Source: Adiantum capillus-veneris
Taxonomy: Eukaryota; Streptophyta; Polypodiopsida; Polypodiales; Pteridaceae
Assembly: GCA_014529385.2 (NCBI GenBank)
Contig: CM043942.1
Coordinates: 7,753,001-7,817,000 of the forward strand
Length of the DNA stretch: 64,000 nucleotides
Direction of reading: 5' to 3'
Both the position numbers and the translations under genes were made by a program. Below are positions 21,071 through 35,270 of this stretch, piece by piece. The notes under the pieces were generated by a model that was not told the origin of the DNA, made no database searches, and saw nothing but the letters and a program-made list of their open reading frames with translations. The stretch's first letter is position 1; each line of letters begins with the position of its first letter.

Positions 21071-21435
21071 GTTTGGAAAGGTTGTTTGTGTGTGTGTTCA
21101 CTTGCAAAACATATGCCTATCATGTGGGTGAAATAGAAGGACATTTTAAATGTTTAAAACCTTTTTCCAAAACACACAAAATTGAGGGATTGTTATAGAA
21201 ATATATTGAAAGATTGATTTTTTAGATGTATTTTGAAAAAACAAAGATTTGATTAGAAAAGGATATATTATATTCATTCAAAACCTTGCATAAGGGAATT
21301 TTGAAATAGTTGTAGAACAAGTAAGTTTTCATAGAGTGAACCCACACAACCAACCCCCCCCCTCCACCCCCCCACCCCCCCCCCCCCGCCTGGGGACGGT
21401 CCCCCTTTCCCTTCCTTTTCTTTATGCTATGCATG
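20480..21435. repeat. Non-coding stretch with long G and T homopolymers
   Basis: It holds a G20 run (20611-20630), a T18 run (21017-21034) and a G31 run (21039-21069), plus a C-rich segment at 21354-21388. No gene was recognised. Confidence 0.7.
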
Positions 21436-21855
21436 GGGTGTGTAACCAAGATAGCCTTATTGTGTTTGATCTTGGATCCACTCAAAAATTCGTATTATAT
21501 GCCTTGGCACTAAATTTAGGGATCCAAGTAGGTGAGATGAAAGTTCCAGATAAAGCCTTGGAAGTTCCAAATACACTCGAAAGTTAGTTGATTGGAACCA
21601 AGCTCCAGATACACTCAAAAGTTAGTTGATTGGAACCAAGAAGATACACTCGAAAGTTAGTTGATTGGAACCTAGTTTCAGATACACTCAAAAGTTAGTT
21701 GATTGGAACCAAGAAGATACACTCGAAAGTTAGTTGCTTGGAACCTAGTTCTAGATACACTCAAAAGTTAGTTGATTGAAACCTCTTGATAGAATATGAA
21801 TTTGTGAGTGGATCCAACATCAAGCAGAAAAGACTATCTTGGTTACATACCCAAC
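21436..21855. repeat. Imperfect inverted repeat (fold-back) with protease-derived arms
   Basis: About 65 bp at 21436-21502 (GTGTAACCAAGATAGCC ... GGATCCACTCAAAAATTCG) is present in reverse complement at 21795-21855 (TGAGTGGATCCAACATCAAG ... CTATCTTGGTTACATAC) at roughly 80 percent identity by eye. The left arm reads QDSLIVFDLGSTQKF, a degenerate gypsy aspartic-protease active site, and the right arm encodes the same in reverse. The loop is filled with tandem repeats. A transcript would form a long hairpin. Confidence 0.7.
21568..21786 (+). repeat. Tandem repeat of about 31-39 bp units, six copies
   Basis: The core ACTCGAAAGTTAGTTGATTG or ACTCAAAAGTTAGTTGATTG, followed by GAACC and a spacer of alternating length, recurs six times. 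The alternating spacers make a higher-order dimer of about 70 bp. Confidence 0.85.
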
Positions 21856-22339
21856 CAAATAGAGGCACAACTGAAATTTAAAAGATGCCGCTGGGTATCG
21901 AACCTGGATCCTTTGTTATTGTTAAAGATTCATACTTGACTCTGTTTCATACTTTAACTAGGCGTTAGGAAGCGAAATAAATTTTTGCACAAAAAACTCC
22001 AACTCTTAATAGATTGACTCTATTGATATATAGCGATGAAGTGATACACGACAAGGCTTCATTGTTAAAGAAAAAAGGGTCACTTGGTGAACGAAACTAA
22101 GCAGATAGCTAAGGGTGAGGAATGGCGGAGAGGACGTGGAGGCGCATGACAAATGCAGGGGTCAATGCCGGATACATATATAATAGCAGGGAGTCTTACA
22201 AGTTTTGTGATCCCTTTGATAATATCGCACGCCTCTGTTTGCTCATGATAACGCTCCCTTTGATAATATTGCACGCTCATGCACTCTCTAACGAGCAGGG
22301 CAGGCAGGGCGACCTCTCCGACACCAATGTAAGCCATGC

Positions 22340-22395
<56 letters not shown>

Positions 22396-23267
22396 TTTTA
22401 TGCAAAGTTGAATCATGACCAACTCCAGCGGACGTAAAAATCTTAGCATCGTGGTGATAACCAAGAAAGCATTCGATAGGCTAATGTGACTATCAAAGCA
22501 CGAGGATTTGAGCAATATTTTCTTTTTCGTTGATTTTTCTTGTTGTTTTGGGGGGGGGGGGGGGGGGGGGGGGGGGGTTTAATTTCAGTCATCATGTCCT
22601 TATCTGAAAGAACTGGTGCAAGGTTTTTAATACAACGCCCAATCTTTGAACTTTGTCAATTTTTGTAAACAATGAACAAGGCAAGGTTAATAAACTAGGG
22701 TCTACATGTGAACGAGTTTTCCCCAAGAAAACAAGGGCTCCCGTGAGAGGAACCCGCTCCTTAGCTCAAAACGGTTCTATGTGCCTTTTTATTTGCGCTC
22801 AAACTTCCTATTGATAATACTTGTAATAAGAGCCATTCCTTCCGATAAGACCCATTCTTGAGATTATACAAAAAAGCAAGGAAGCGATTGAAGACATAGG
22901 AAAACATATGAATTCTAATGAGTGAAATAAGGCATTGATGCTACATTGACTTGATAGATTATTGGGTCCTTGCTAAAGTAGAGGTCCTTTTTAAAGAGTT
23001 GTAGAGTGGCTCCTATGTTAGTCGATGTCCCTATGACTGGGAGACATCATGGCTCGGTTGAAGCATGACTTGAGTTTGTAAATTTTTGGTAAAGCTAATA
23101 TAATACACTCACCATTGTGAGTTTTGAAAAAAAAAAGGACCCATTCTTGTAAATAAAGAATGAATTATATCACCATGCAAGGTTCCAACCTTCGAAATAA
23201 AGTAAATGTGTGTGCTTAAAATGATGATACAATCATTACTAAAGTTACTCACTTTTAATGTCCAGGC
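21856..23267. repeat. Non-coding DNA with (GA)n and G28 tracts
   Basis: A (GA)n run lies at 22346-22393 and a G28 run at 22550-22577. Around 21895-21915 the minus strand contains GGTTCGATACC, like a Pol III B box, which hints at a SINE, but no A box at the right distance was convincing. No gene was recognised. Confidence 0.5.
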
Positions 23268-23991
23268 ACAGGAAGAGGCAATTAACGACATTGAGGACCT
23301 TATGACAGCTCCTATTGATAGTGATCAATACTATGCACCAGGATTTATATCTGCCATAGACACCGACATCTCGAATACACTACGTCTTCATACCAGTTTA
23401 ATGCTTCACAATACTGGTGAATGCTTTGGACAAGGTGCTGGAGCGATTATTGGATACGGCCTTGTTCAGGCATGGGCACTATGTTCCTCTCTTCACAATT
23501 ATGACACACGCTCCAACTTGTATATTGTACACAAATCTCATTAACATCATGAATTATACTAGTCCAGCATATAGAACCTTAAAATGGCCTTATGAAATTG
23601 AATTACATAATATCCAACTTCTAAACACAGTCCTTACTGGAGGTAGAAAGGGGGAAAAAAATCCAACATTTTAAGTTACATACCTTTAATAGTCGTTAAG
23701 CTTTGACACGTTAGACTAATCCCCAATATTTTCCTTTTTATGTATAGGTATTTGTCAACAATATGCTGGACACCATACGAAATCAAATTAGAAGTAGATT
23801 TGGATTTGGAGTTGTGGTGGAGGGTGCAGGTGATCAAAACCTAGTTGAAGAAGGTCTCTCTGCACAATTCTATTATTGGGTGGAGAGGATAGGTACAAGT
23901 GATGATGGAGCATCCACCCCTAACACAGGAGAGGCAGAGGGTGACTCAATTATTAATTCTAATCGTCATGATGAACTTTCTGTGGTTACAG

Positions 23992-24644
<653 letters not shown>

Positions 24645-24872
24645 GTGTTCCTCAAAGAAAAAGAAGCTCTTTAGTGAACCAAACTACTAATTCACTTTCA
24701 ACCAACACCACGTATCAGAGACGTCCTTCTCAACATCGACATATTCTTCATAGCAACACAACCAATAACATTTCACGAGCATCGTTCAATGCTAGGAATA
24801 CAACAAGCATCATTTCACGAGAAGATGCCTTAAATGATTTCCCCCCATGGTATAATGGTCTCTTTACATCGA

Positions 24873-25410
24873 ATTGTGATATCAATGTGCTTGCGAGTGC
24901 AGATGCTAACATTGATTACCCGGACCTCATATACTCACCCAATGAGCAATACTACTTGACTATGCAAGATGACTGCAATTTGGTGTTGTACCATGCCATG
25001 TCAGGTGGTATAAACAAACCAATATGGGCATGTCCAGATTTTAAATGCTTTAGGCATGGATCACATTGTTTTGCTCGCATCAACCTAGATGGGACTTTTG
25101 TTGTGTATAATAGTAATGGTAAACCACTTTGGTGGTTTACCATTGTGATATCAATGTGCTTGCGAGTGCAGATGCTAACATTGATTACCCGGACCTCATA
25201 TACTCACCCAATGAGCAATACTACTTGACTATGCAAGATGACTGCAATTTGGTGTTGTACCATGCCATGTCAGGTGGTATAAACAAACCAATATGGGCAT
25301 GTCCAGATTTTAAATGCTTTAGGCATGGAGCACATTGTTTTGCTCGCATCAACCTAGATGGGACTTTTGTTGTTTATAATAGTAATGGTAAACCACTTTG
25401 GTGGACCCCT
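24873..25410 (+). repeat. Near-identical 269-bp tandem duplication within the lectin exon
   Basis: Copy 1 is 24873-25141; copy 2 starts at 25142 with the same ATTGTGATATCAATGTGC. Only a couple of substitutions are visible (GGATCACATT versus GGAGCACATT; GTGTATAAT versus GTTTATAAT), so the event is recent. The unit length is not a multiple of three, which explains the frameshift. Confidence 0.9.
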
Positions 25411-25533
25411 ACTCAATGCACTAGTGGACTTGGTTGTTGGTCCTACCTCGTTGTACAAGATGATGGGAACCTTGTCCTTTACCTTCAGGAAACGGGGGAA
25501 GCCATTTGGGCTTCAGGCACAAATGGCCAATAA

Positions 25534-26648
25534 GCCATAATATTGATTACATCAACATAAACATTTATATCATTTATAGCCCAGTTCTTTGATGTTACTC
25601 TTCTTCACCATTGGATTGTGAGGATGGTGCATGGTCGGCCACAATGGCTTGATGCTTCGGTCATTTTGAGGGGGATGGTGGAGGTATCTTGCAAGGCGAT
25701 GGAGTAAGTAGGATTCCCCCTTATGTGGTTTGTAATTATTGGTATGTTGTTGTGTTGAAACTTTGATTTCCGTATATATCCTCTTTGAGAACAAGTCTAT
25801 TGTGGGTGGCAGTCGGATCAGGCTTGGTGACACCCTAGATGGGGTTTAGTTGATATCTTATATATATTGATGGTAGTGGTGTTGTTCATGATATTGGACA
25901 CACAAAACATTGTTGTTGTCTGGGTTATTTTGTAATTTTTTTTTGTCAATACATATTTCTCGCTTATCTATCACTCCTACTTGCTCGCTCTAAAATAAAA
26001 ACCCCTATTACCTAAGTATATTTCCTCCCCTAGTTGCGAGCCCTGTCCGACTTATCTCACCTGCCTTCTTTTACTATGAAAATCTCAACATGTTTACCAC
26101 GACCTCTTACTGTGTTTCATAAAGAGAGAGTCCAAAATGGGTTGGCCAAAGAAGAGAGAGGGAGGAGGGAGCACATTTTTTTTCATTTCAAGTATTGCCA
26201 CGGATATTACCGCGAACATTATCGTAGGTATTGCTGCACACATTGTCGCGTTGATTACCGACCCGCTTTAGCGATTTAACATTCAAATTTTTGTGTTTTC
26301 CTCTACTTTGTTTATGAAAAAAATTAGAGAACATTATTTAAATTTTATATAAATGAAATAAAATTGAGATTAAAACATTAAACAATAGCTATGTAGATGG
26401 ATAAAGATGAAAATACGAAGAGGAAGCTCCATCCTAGAATTATGCATGCGCCTCGACATGTAAAGCCTCGACGTGCGCCTCTACACTTTGCTATCATGGA
26501 CTAGCCATTGTGACAGGTGATCAAGGGCTAGGTTAGTTGGAATTGACTCTCAAATACGTTGACTTCTTGTCTAATGATTGACTAAGTAGAGTTCTAGGGG
26601 CAATGTCAAAATCCAGATTCGATGTCAAATTATCATGGTTGACAAAAT

Positions 26649-26655
<7 letters not shown>
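25534..26655. other. No gene recognised
   Basis: AT-rich DNA downstream of the lectin gene with only short open frames. No repeat partner was seen in the window. Confidence 0.5.

Positions 26656-26736
<81 letters not shown>
26656..26736 (+). repeat. (GA)n followed by G30
   Basis: About 50 bp of (GA)n passes directly into a 30-base G homopolymer (26707-26736). Confidence 0.9.
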
Positions 26737-26737
<1 letters not shown>

Positions 26738-26799
26738 GAAATCTATGAATGGGCAACATGACCAAAAAAAAATCATAGAATAATATATACAAAATTTTT

Positions 26800-29700
26800 A
26801 TAAATCATCTTGAAAAAGATCTCTACAAGTAGGTGGATCTAAATCTAAGCCCATGGCTCCTAAATCAATAAAGAGAGAAATTGAATTGTTGTTTATGGAT
26901 CCGTTGGCTTCATCATTTTCCATCTCATCATCACCATCATGGCAATCATCCCCATTGAGATTGGCGATGCTGGGACTCGCATCATCAATCGTTTTGTCCC
27001 CTGTCTTACCCTCATCCAAAGTAGTAGGTGGGAGAGGATTGAAGACGGTCTCTACTTTATTAGTGACAAAAATGGTTCTTCCTCGAGGTGTTATGCGAAC
27101 TATGAACCAAAGTTTTGGTTGATGGATTGATGGGATATGGACTCAATATAGACGACCTATAGAAAAGAAAAGAGTAATGAGTGACATTGGTATTATGTTA
27201 CAAGCCAATAAGGGCAAAGAAGGTTTACACTCACCTGCTCACAATTGCATAGCAAAACTAAGTTGTCATACCTATTGTGTGATACACACTAGAGTCCACC
27301 ATGTAGAGCCCATTCTCATGTTGTATAGACACATTTGCAAACCACTTGCTCTCAAAGATGAAGGTATAAAAGGTTCTAAAACTGACCTTTAGTATCCTTT
27401 CAATAGCCCCACAATACCTGTCTTCATCACCATCTGTGTCAAAGTTACCCATGACACCACAATCCATGGTGGTTCGACGCTCATCAATGTGGCGTGTGTG
27501 AAAGTGTCAACCCTTTGACCACATTGAGCTAAACGAAAGGCAGTGTACGACAAAAAAATTATACACTCAATTACAAAGTTAAAATCAAGGAAAATGAATA
27601 ATATATACTAGTTATATATGTATATATATGTATATATATATATAAATATATGAGTACTGTATATACCTTTTGCACACAACCTCGTGCATACTCCCACTCT
27701 TTGTTGATGATGTCCTCTCCGCATGCCTTTGCTTCCGTCATTCTCTCATGGATCCACTCAGCACTAATGAGATATGGGAAACATACAGGGTGGCGAGGAA
27801 CTAAGGGTGCCCTCCTGCCTCCATGAGCTTGCTTCCATGCTTCCCTCGCTTGTAAACACCTTGCATTTTCCATTGTGCTTCTATTTACCCACTTGATCAT
27901 AACCTTTGCATTTAGGATGTAAAAGTTGTTGAAGACTCGACGTAGATCCATGTCCATGCTAAATAATCTCCCCTTTCCACTTGGTAGGTGTGAAGTCATC
28001 TTCACATCCTCCTCATCTGACCACATGCAAGGCATTGAGGGATCAACTTGTACCAAATACTCTGAAATGTAAACAAATGCTTCTTGCACGATCCATCCTT
28101 CGGCCATGCATGCCTCTAACTGGGCCCGTAGTCACACAAAATATTTGAGAGTCTTTAAAAACCTCTCTAGAAAGAACATATATCGTGCATGCACTACTCC
28201 ACATATAGAAATCTCCTCAATCACATGAACCAAGAGGTGGATTTGGCTAAGAATAACTGATCAAGGAAATGCTCCCTCAATGGATCACACAGTTTCCACG
28301 GCAAGCAACTGAGCAGCATCGAGAGCATCTATTTTAATTTCTTTGGATCTCACAAACCTACAAGATAACACACAAAAGTACACTAAGATAACACACTAGA
28401 AGATATAGTGTATATTGAAAAGTTTAGCTGAATAGAAATATGAGGTACCTTACTAACTTCCCGAGTTTATAAATAGCTTCCCTCACTTTCTTGTCTCGGC
28501 ACATGCACATACTCAATGATAAAATGAACTACAATATTAAGATATTAAAATACCATATGATTTTAGTCTTGCATGCCATTCAATAACTATACAAAACGAG
28601 GGAGAAGATATAGAAGAAAGTTATAATTACTTGTAACATCTTGTGCCAATCACGGGTCTTCAACCCATATAATTGAACGCTTCCACCTTTCTTTGCTTTG
28701 GTGAAAGCTCCCTTTAATGACCTCATGTACCCCATGGGTGTTCGACTAGATGCAATGAAACCCTTCACTCAATCTAGCTCAACTTTGTTTAGAATCATAG
28801 GGCCTTAGGAAGCAAAATCTTCCCATTTGGGGATCGACATGGAGAGACAAAGGTGGGGAGACATTTCAAGGCCCTCAAATCCTCTCTAGCGCCCAAAGAG
28901 TTCTTTTTCCCCATAACCACATAAGGATGCCCCTCACATTCGCCTCTCTCCTCTCCTTTTGAAGTGAAACATCCACAATGGGGATGTCCTTCCTCAACTC
29001 CTCCAACTCCTCGTTGAGGGGATCGAGGTAGACATCCATATTTTCCACTTTGTACTTCCTTGTCACAAGAAAAGAGAGAAGTATATTCTTGAGTATATTT
29101 CCCTTCTTGGTAGTCTCCCAGGGTGGAGTATTATAGTTGATGATCACCACGGACCAAGTGCTCCATGATGTAGACTTGGTGCCATAGGGATTAACACTGT
29201 CACTTGCCAACCCAAGCTTCAAGGTAGTGAAGAGGCTCTAGCCCGAACTCCAACCAATGAGTCTTGATGTGCCTTCACGCTAGTGAATCGGCAGGGACAC
29301 ACATCATCCCATCATTTGAGTGGTGGTTGGCGTGCCATGTGAAAAGCTACATTGTAGACCTGCTTTTAAACATGTGTTGAATTCGAGCGATGAGTGGAAA
29401 GTGTCTCAATACCTTGCAGGGTAGGTTCGTCCCACTCACTCCGGTCTTGTAGCGTGCTTCCCTGCATATGGGACATGAGGTAGCATGTGCGTCCTTATTG
29501 CAGTATAGTATGCAATCGTTGATGTACGTGTGGATGCGCTTATACTCCATGCCAAGTGTGGTGACATATGACCTCGCTCATCAATGATCCGAAGGTATGT
29601 GGTGATCTTTAAGAAGCATTTTTCATGTCAAACTACAACAAAACAAAAAATTAGTACGTAGAATGCAATGGGAGGAATACAAGAATTTCTAATGTGCAAA

Positions 29701-30227
29701 AATGGGTAAATAAGACTTACCCAAGAAGTGCATCTACACTTGCATTGCTCCAGCTGATTTTTTCTTGCAAGTTGAGGACCTCCAAGGATGCTCAAAGCAT
29801 CGAGTATTGGGCACCATTGTAAAGAGACGTTCAAGCACTCAATACAAACCTGTCCTCCATTGCCTTTGCTCATTTAGTACAAGTTCTAGAATCCTCCTTG
29901 CACATGTTGGCTTCATGTGCCAACAACTCATCCACCATGTTGAACATGTGATCATCCTCAAATTCAAAGTACCCTTGAGACGTGTGTGGAGGCATTGTCA
30001 AAGTGGAGCTAGTGCCACAACCCAAGTCTCCTGTAGGTCTTTCAACCTTGCAAGTCTCTCTACCACCACTGAACACAGACCAATGGGGGGCATCCTCAAG
30101 CGATGGGGGGCCACACTTCCATCAACTCTAGAACTTTTTTGAGAGAAAAACATCCCTTCATTCTCCAAGTGCTCTAATTCAATGTGCCTCAAGCGAGGGA
30201 TTGCTCATCTGCACTTGGTGCAAGGAC
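26800..30227 (-). pseudogene. CACTA (En/Spm) transposase, TNP2 type, decayed
   Basis: Read on the minus strand, the order fits TNP2. A Transpos_assoc-like start (CPCTKCR, IPRLRHIELEHLENEGMF) lies at about 30227-30090. The N-terminal core (CILYCNKDAHATSCPICREA, KVLRHFPLIARIQHMF) is at 29550-29347. Transposase_21 (LGLASDSVNPYGTKSTSWS, VIINYNTPPWE, MDVYLDPLNEELEELRK) is at 29222-28875, with LKTRDWHKMLQ at about 28640. A DUF4218-like part (HARYMFFLERFLKTLKYFV, MAEGWIVQEAF) is at about 28260-27660, and a DUF4216-like part (YCGAIERILKVSF, FESKWFANV) at 27467-27258. Stops and frame changes are frequent. It would cut and paste a DNA transposon. The N-terminus continues at 60739 after insertion of element A. 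Terminal inverted repeats were not found. Confidence 0.85.
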
Positions 30228-30232
30228 AAGAG

Positions 30233-32596
30233 TGTGAGGTCCCCACGTTGTTACCATATTCATTTGGCAATAGGTGGGTACCTGACAGGTTGCTAGGCCC
30301 TAATCGCTTGAGAAAACATAGCCAAGAAGGAATTGATCTCCAATGGATGGTCTCTTGTCACCAAGTAGCTTGAGTCCAAACCATTGAAGAGGGTTTCTAG
30401 CCTTGTCTTGGGAAAGCATTAACAAATACAAGAATTTTATACGTCCCTAATTATCACCTTCCAAAAGAGAGAAAATCCAAAAACTTTTTCTCCATAGCTT
30501 TTAGGGGCACGTATACTTGGACTTCTTGAGTCTTGGCACAATGAGTCTCTAATTTTGCTTCTGTTAATAAGAAGGAGTGGAGAGTTTCTTGACTAATCGG
30601 GACCACCCATCCTTGACTGGCAACCTGAGCCAGCCCCCACTTTCCACCCCACACTCACACTTTCTTGCTTGTTTTCTAATTACTACCACATGATTGTTCA
30701 TACAAAAAATTCATTTTTAAGATTCCAATCACAAGTTTGTTAAAACAACCCTTTAAACATGATCAAAGCGGCACCAAAACAATCTTTTCTAGAAGAAAAA
30801 CAACATACGACCCTTCTTCATTAAAATATCCCAACCTCAAGAATTCACTCCTCTTGGCGAGAGTTTATATCTCTCGATGTCTTTAGTTGCCCATACAACT
30901 AAATTGTCCTATAATTTGGTTACAAACCCGCAATGACTAACTTGCAACTTGGGCACAAACCCGTAAGTTGTGTGCACCCATATGCACTGCTTTAGCGTTC
31001 ACTCCGCAAGCCCTCCTCCTTGGATATCAAAGTGATATTTGACTATCTCGGTATAGGATTTTGAATGAAGAAGGTTCGAGAGTTTTCCTACTAGGAAAAC
31101 ATTTCTTTCCTACTTCAGACACTGTATATCCTCAAATAGTCCTTCCATATTAATACAACTTAAAGGAATTTAACAAGCTCAATTGATGTTGTTTTGAGTT
31201 GGTACTAACTCAATGTTTATGTAGTTTTCTACTTCCTAATTACTCATGATGCATTAAACAAAAAAGAAGTTTCCTACCTGATCTTGGGTAATAGCATCAC
31301 TTTGTTTCTTTGCCTTTACCATCACTGGTTCTGGCTTTGTGATCGTGTGATCCACCATAGAGGGTTATCTTGGTTACCATTCCCTCTATTAGATGCTTAA
31401 CTTAACTTGAAAAGTTGTAAGCTAAAGTATAAGAATCCAATGGACGTAGGGTAAATGATTATAAGTGTTGTAATTTCAAAACATATATGGTTATTCCACA
31501 CATCAAACCAAAAACATATGCTTGCTTAATCTTGCCATAATCTTATGATAAACATGTGTTATAACCTATACACTAATCACATGACTAATCATTTATATCT
31601 ACTTGCAAGAACAATCCATCATTTTATTTGGACAAAATTCTTGAATATGATTAGCTAGTTGATGCAAGCATGTAGGATTCACTGATGAAGAACTTTGCAT
31701 GAAGTCAACACAATTGATTATGTAACCAAGCAAGGAGACCTTCATTACTTTGTAATGTAGAGAAATTACCATAAACTAGGTATAATGATTGTTGGTTTCA
31801 AATTGAGGATAGGTAAATAAGAGTATAATTTGATCATAGAGTAGAAATTGAAGAGGATTCCAATTGAATAATAATACAGGAGCAATTGGGGATTCCAATT
31901 GAGAGAAGAGATTGATAATAACTTGATTAAATAATAGATTACATTACCCAAATGTGCTTTGGAGTTATTGATCCCTCAAAGATTGAATGCGGTACTCGCC
32001 AAGTTGTTTTCCATAGCAACAGAGCTCCCTTCTTGCAAGTGTGTGTAAACCCGAGTGGGAATACCCTTTATATAGAGTTTGGAGGCTCCTTGTTGCCCAA
32101 ATCAGCCCCATACCTCCCCTACTTGCCCCCTCTTGCTAAAAGCATGTGTAGAGGTGTCACAAGGTCCCTCTTTAACCTTTTGGGTGATACACCTCATGTA
32201 CTTATCCATGCTTACATAGGCCCATACATTCACATGCACATATATATCTTAGACTTTAGGAATTAATTGATTAGCACTACTAGGATAAAATTAATTCTCT
32301 AGAGTGAGCTTAGCTTATCAGAATTTTATTCTGAAAGTTGCTATTAAAAGACATGCTTGAGGATGACAAGCTAAGGTTTCAGATGCACACACCTGCTATA
32401 ATTAGTAATTTTTGAAGCAGAGAGCTATTTTCATGGAAATTTAGGACGGGGTGGATTTAGACGAGATGGTCACATCTAGCTGTGTGCAAGCATCTCAAAA
32501 CTTACTATATTTGGATAAAGGTGACAAAAAAAATTCATTTTTGAAAAGCGTACATCAATATGTTCATCATTAGTACATCATTCATGACCAAAATGG
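30233..32596 (-). repeat. 3' LTR of element A, outer part
   Basis: It begins (plus strand) TGTGAGGTCCCCACGTTGTT and matches 58104-60676. Element B interrupts it after GACCAAAATGG. A minus-strand TATATAAA box lies at 32067-32074, conserved in the partner LTR. Confidence 0.92.
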
Positions 32597-32979
32597 TGAG
32601 GCGGTCCGCGGCGCGCAACAAGAGAGGTGACCTCTAAACACCCCTCAAGGCTCCCGTACTGCTCAATTGGGGCTGGGGCAACCACAAGCACGACACAACA
32701 ACAAACCCACAGCCAAACCCAAACAAGATAGGGGCACCACCTAGTTACGGTATGCGAACTAGGACGCAAGAGAGATTTTGTCACAACAAGGAAGATGCAC
32801 CACAAAACACACACAATCAACGTCACACCAAGACACACACAAATGGACCAGAGAGAGCTAGAGGGATGGATCTTGCATAATACCTTATTTGTGACTTGCA
32901 AATGGAGATGGTTCGTTATGATGCTATCGTAAAGCTTGTACAAAACAAACTCAATGCTTAGTGAATGCTAAACATTGCC

Positions 32980-33033
<54 letters not shown>

Positions 33034-33606
33034 CTTAGGGTGTGGAAGACCTCTCACCACAATACCCTCTTACAATGGACACAAAATTGGCAATGAAAAC
33101 ACATTAAAACACTTTCTAAAACAAAATCAAACGATTTCACTAAACCGTATCGCACAAGTGGAAGGACGAAGATTTGAACGTCGAATCACGCCTTTGATGA
33201 ACCAAACCTCAATTTATTGATAATGGAGGAACATATACAATACTGGTTTTGAGATTTTGAACTCACGCTCTCTCACTTGCAATGTGTAGCTTGAAAGCTT
33301 TTCTCACACCAGAAGTGAAGCTCACAAAGTGGTTGCTACATCTAAGTCTCTCATCACCCATAGAGTGTTGGGGTGCTATGTGAGATATTGCAGGTTGTTT
33401 TCCAAGAAGGAGAGGGTCCTATTTATAGGTTGGAGACCCTCATTAAGATTATTTGGAAATCCTAATTTACAAGCTAACAAATCAGGATTATGATTTTTTC
33501 TAAATATCAAAACATTGCGGGCCTTCTTTGTCTGCTTGATTCATGGATGTGGGCTCAAAAGAGAGCAATATTGATGGTAGATAAGGTGAAAGTAGAGTTT
33601 TAAGGA

Positions 33607-33653
<47 letters not shown>

Positions 33654-35254
33654 TTACTATGCACATTTCTTGAGGTGATGTGTCTTTTATGGTTAGGTCA
33701 ATGGCTATTTTTGTGTTAGTATGTTAATGGTTAGTGCTAGTAATCACTAGAAAGTTAATGATATATTTACAATGGGTAGAATGAGGTGGATGGTTGAAGT
33801 AAGATGGTTAAATGAAGTGAGGAAATCCTTGTGATGGTGAATCTTGAAGAAGTTTTGGACTAAATTGGATAGGTTCTCAAAATGACTAACGATCCTCTTC
33901 TTCTTCTTCTCTTCTTTATGCCACCGCCGCCAAGGTTGATTATCACGATGAAAATGGCAATTTGGTTGACGAGGTCTCCTAATTTGTAGTGGTTAAACAT
34001 CGTTTATATGCTGAATTTTATGTATATAGAGAAGGGATAATACGGAATTGTACTTTGGAAGTAATAGAGAGAAGCATAGAGATGGTGTATGTACATGTAG
34101 AGCTCATATGAGAGCTATGGAAGTAAGAGGGAAGTTAATGGTGAAGAAGATGAGAGAAACCATGGAAGGTGCAGATTTGAGTGAGGGATTGAGAGGAATG
34201 TGTGTGTGTGTGTAGAAGTGTGGAAAGAGGTGAGAGAAGACTATGGGTTACTTTGTGAGAAAAGTGGGCAGACTGGGGTCCACTCAAAAAATCATACCTC
34301 ACCAGTTGGTAGCTCCAAAAATTATGACAATTTTTAAGGTGTTATTCAGCTCTTGATCCACATTTTGTTTTCAAACCACCACTTCAAATTCAGAGTGGAG
34401 ATGGATATAAAAAATCCCACCAAAATGCCTATTTTTCTTCACAAAAAATTCTTCAGTGGCCCCCCTTTTGTTGAATTTGCATATGGCTCCAAAGGTGAGC
34501 CCCTCCTTGCATGAGAGCATGACCTAATTGATTCTTAGGGGTTTGAAAATATGCATGGTCAGTGAATTATGCATAAACATAATATATGGGTATGATGGAA
34601 AAAACAGGTTAGTATATAAACAATTCGTGGAATCTACAATAGTGTCATCTATATATAAATATAAAATGAAAAAAAGAGATATATGAAAATATAAGGAATT
34701 AAATGAGGGGACCCTCATTTGTTTTTATTGAAGTATATTTATTTACAAGAGATTCTAAAAAAACCTCTAAAAAATAGGAAGTTTAGTGAAAGGCAATGAC
34801 TGATGGTGAAAGGTATTTTTGAGGTTTTTCCTTGAAGTGGATTCACACCAAAAATAAGAGAAGCTTGCATGAAAGAATATATAGGTAAGAAAGATTATGG
34901 TAATCGTAAGTAAATGTACATAGCATACTTAGGAAAATAACACACACCTCAGTAAAAATATTTAAATAAATACCAGAATAATTATGACAATTCTCTATTT
35001 TTAGGCCCTATATACAATGAAATATTTACACACCAATGGGCCATAATATACTTTGGCTTTTTTTTTTTTTTTTTTTGGGCTCAAGTAGCCTAGTGACTAG
35101 TTAGCTAAGGGTTTTAAGAAGATATGAAAAAAGTCCCCTAACTCACACACGCCTATGTACAATGAAAAGGTAAGAATAGCCACAGTGTTTAGGTGATTTT
35201 GGTAGGGTGAGGTAGCTCACTATGGCAATTACGAAGAGCTAAAAATGGCTATCA
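32597..35254 (-). repeat. 3' LTR of element B
   Basis: It is 2658 bp and starts (plus strand) TGAGGCGGTCC, ending GGCTATCA. Microsatellites differ sharply from the partner LTR: (CA) at 32981-33031 is long here and short there, (GA) is at 33608-33651, and (GT) at about 34200 is short here and long there. A minus-strand TATAAAT box is at 33421-33427. Confidence 0.93.
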
Positions 35255-35270
35255 TTAGCCCTCCCCCAAG
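35255..35270 (-). other. Polypurine tract of element B
   Basis: On the minus strand CTTGGGGGAGGGCTAA directly precedes the 3' LTR. It is nearly identical to the tract of element C. Confidence 0.85.

Noticed and set aside
21895-21915. tRNA-like B box on the minus strand
   Set aside because: No convincing A box or cloverleaf; too little for a tRNA or SINE call.
25938-26290. CACTA terminal repeats near the 3' end of the transposase
   Set aside because: No CACTA-starting pair could be matched with the region after 60739.
27600-27660. TA-rich stretch as an origin or promoter
   Set aside because: It is a simple TATA microsatellite within the decayed CACTA gene.
29765-30142. Plus-strand ORF beside the CACTA gene
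   Set aside because: Antisense to the N-terminal part of the transposase; no domain.
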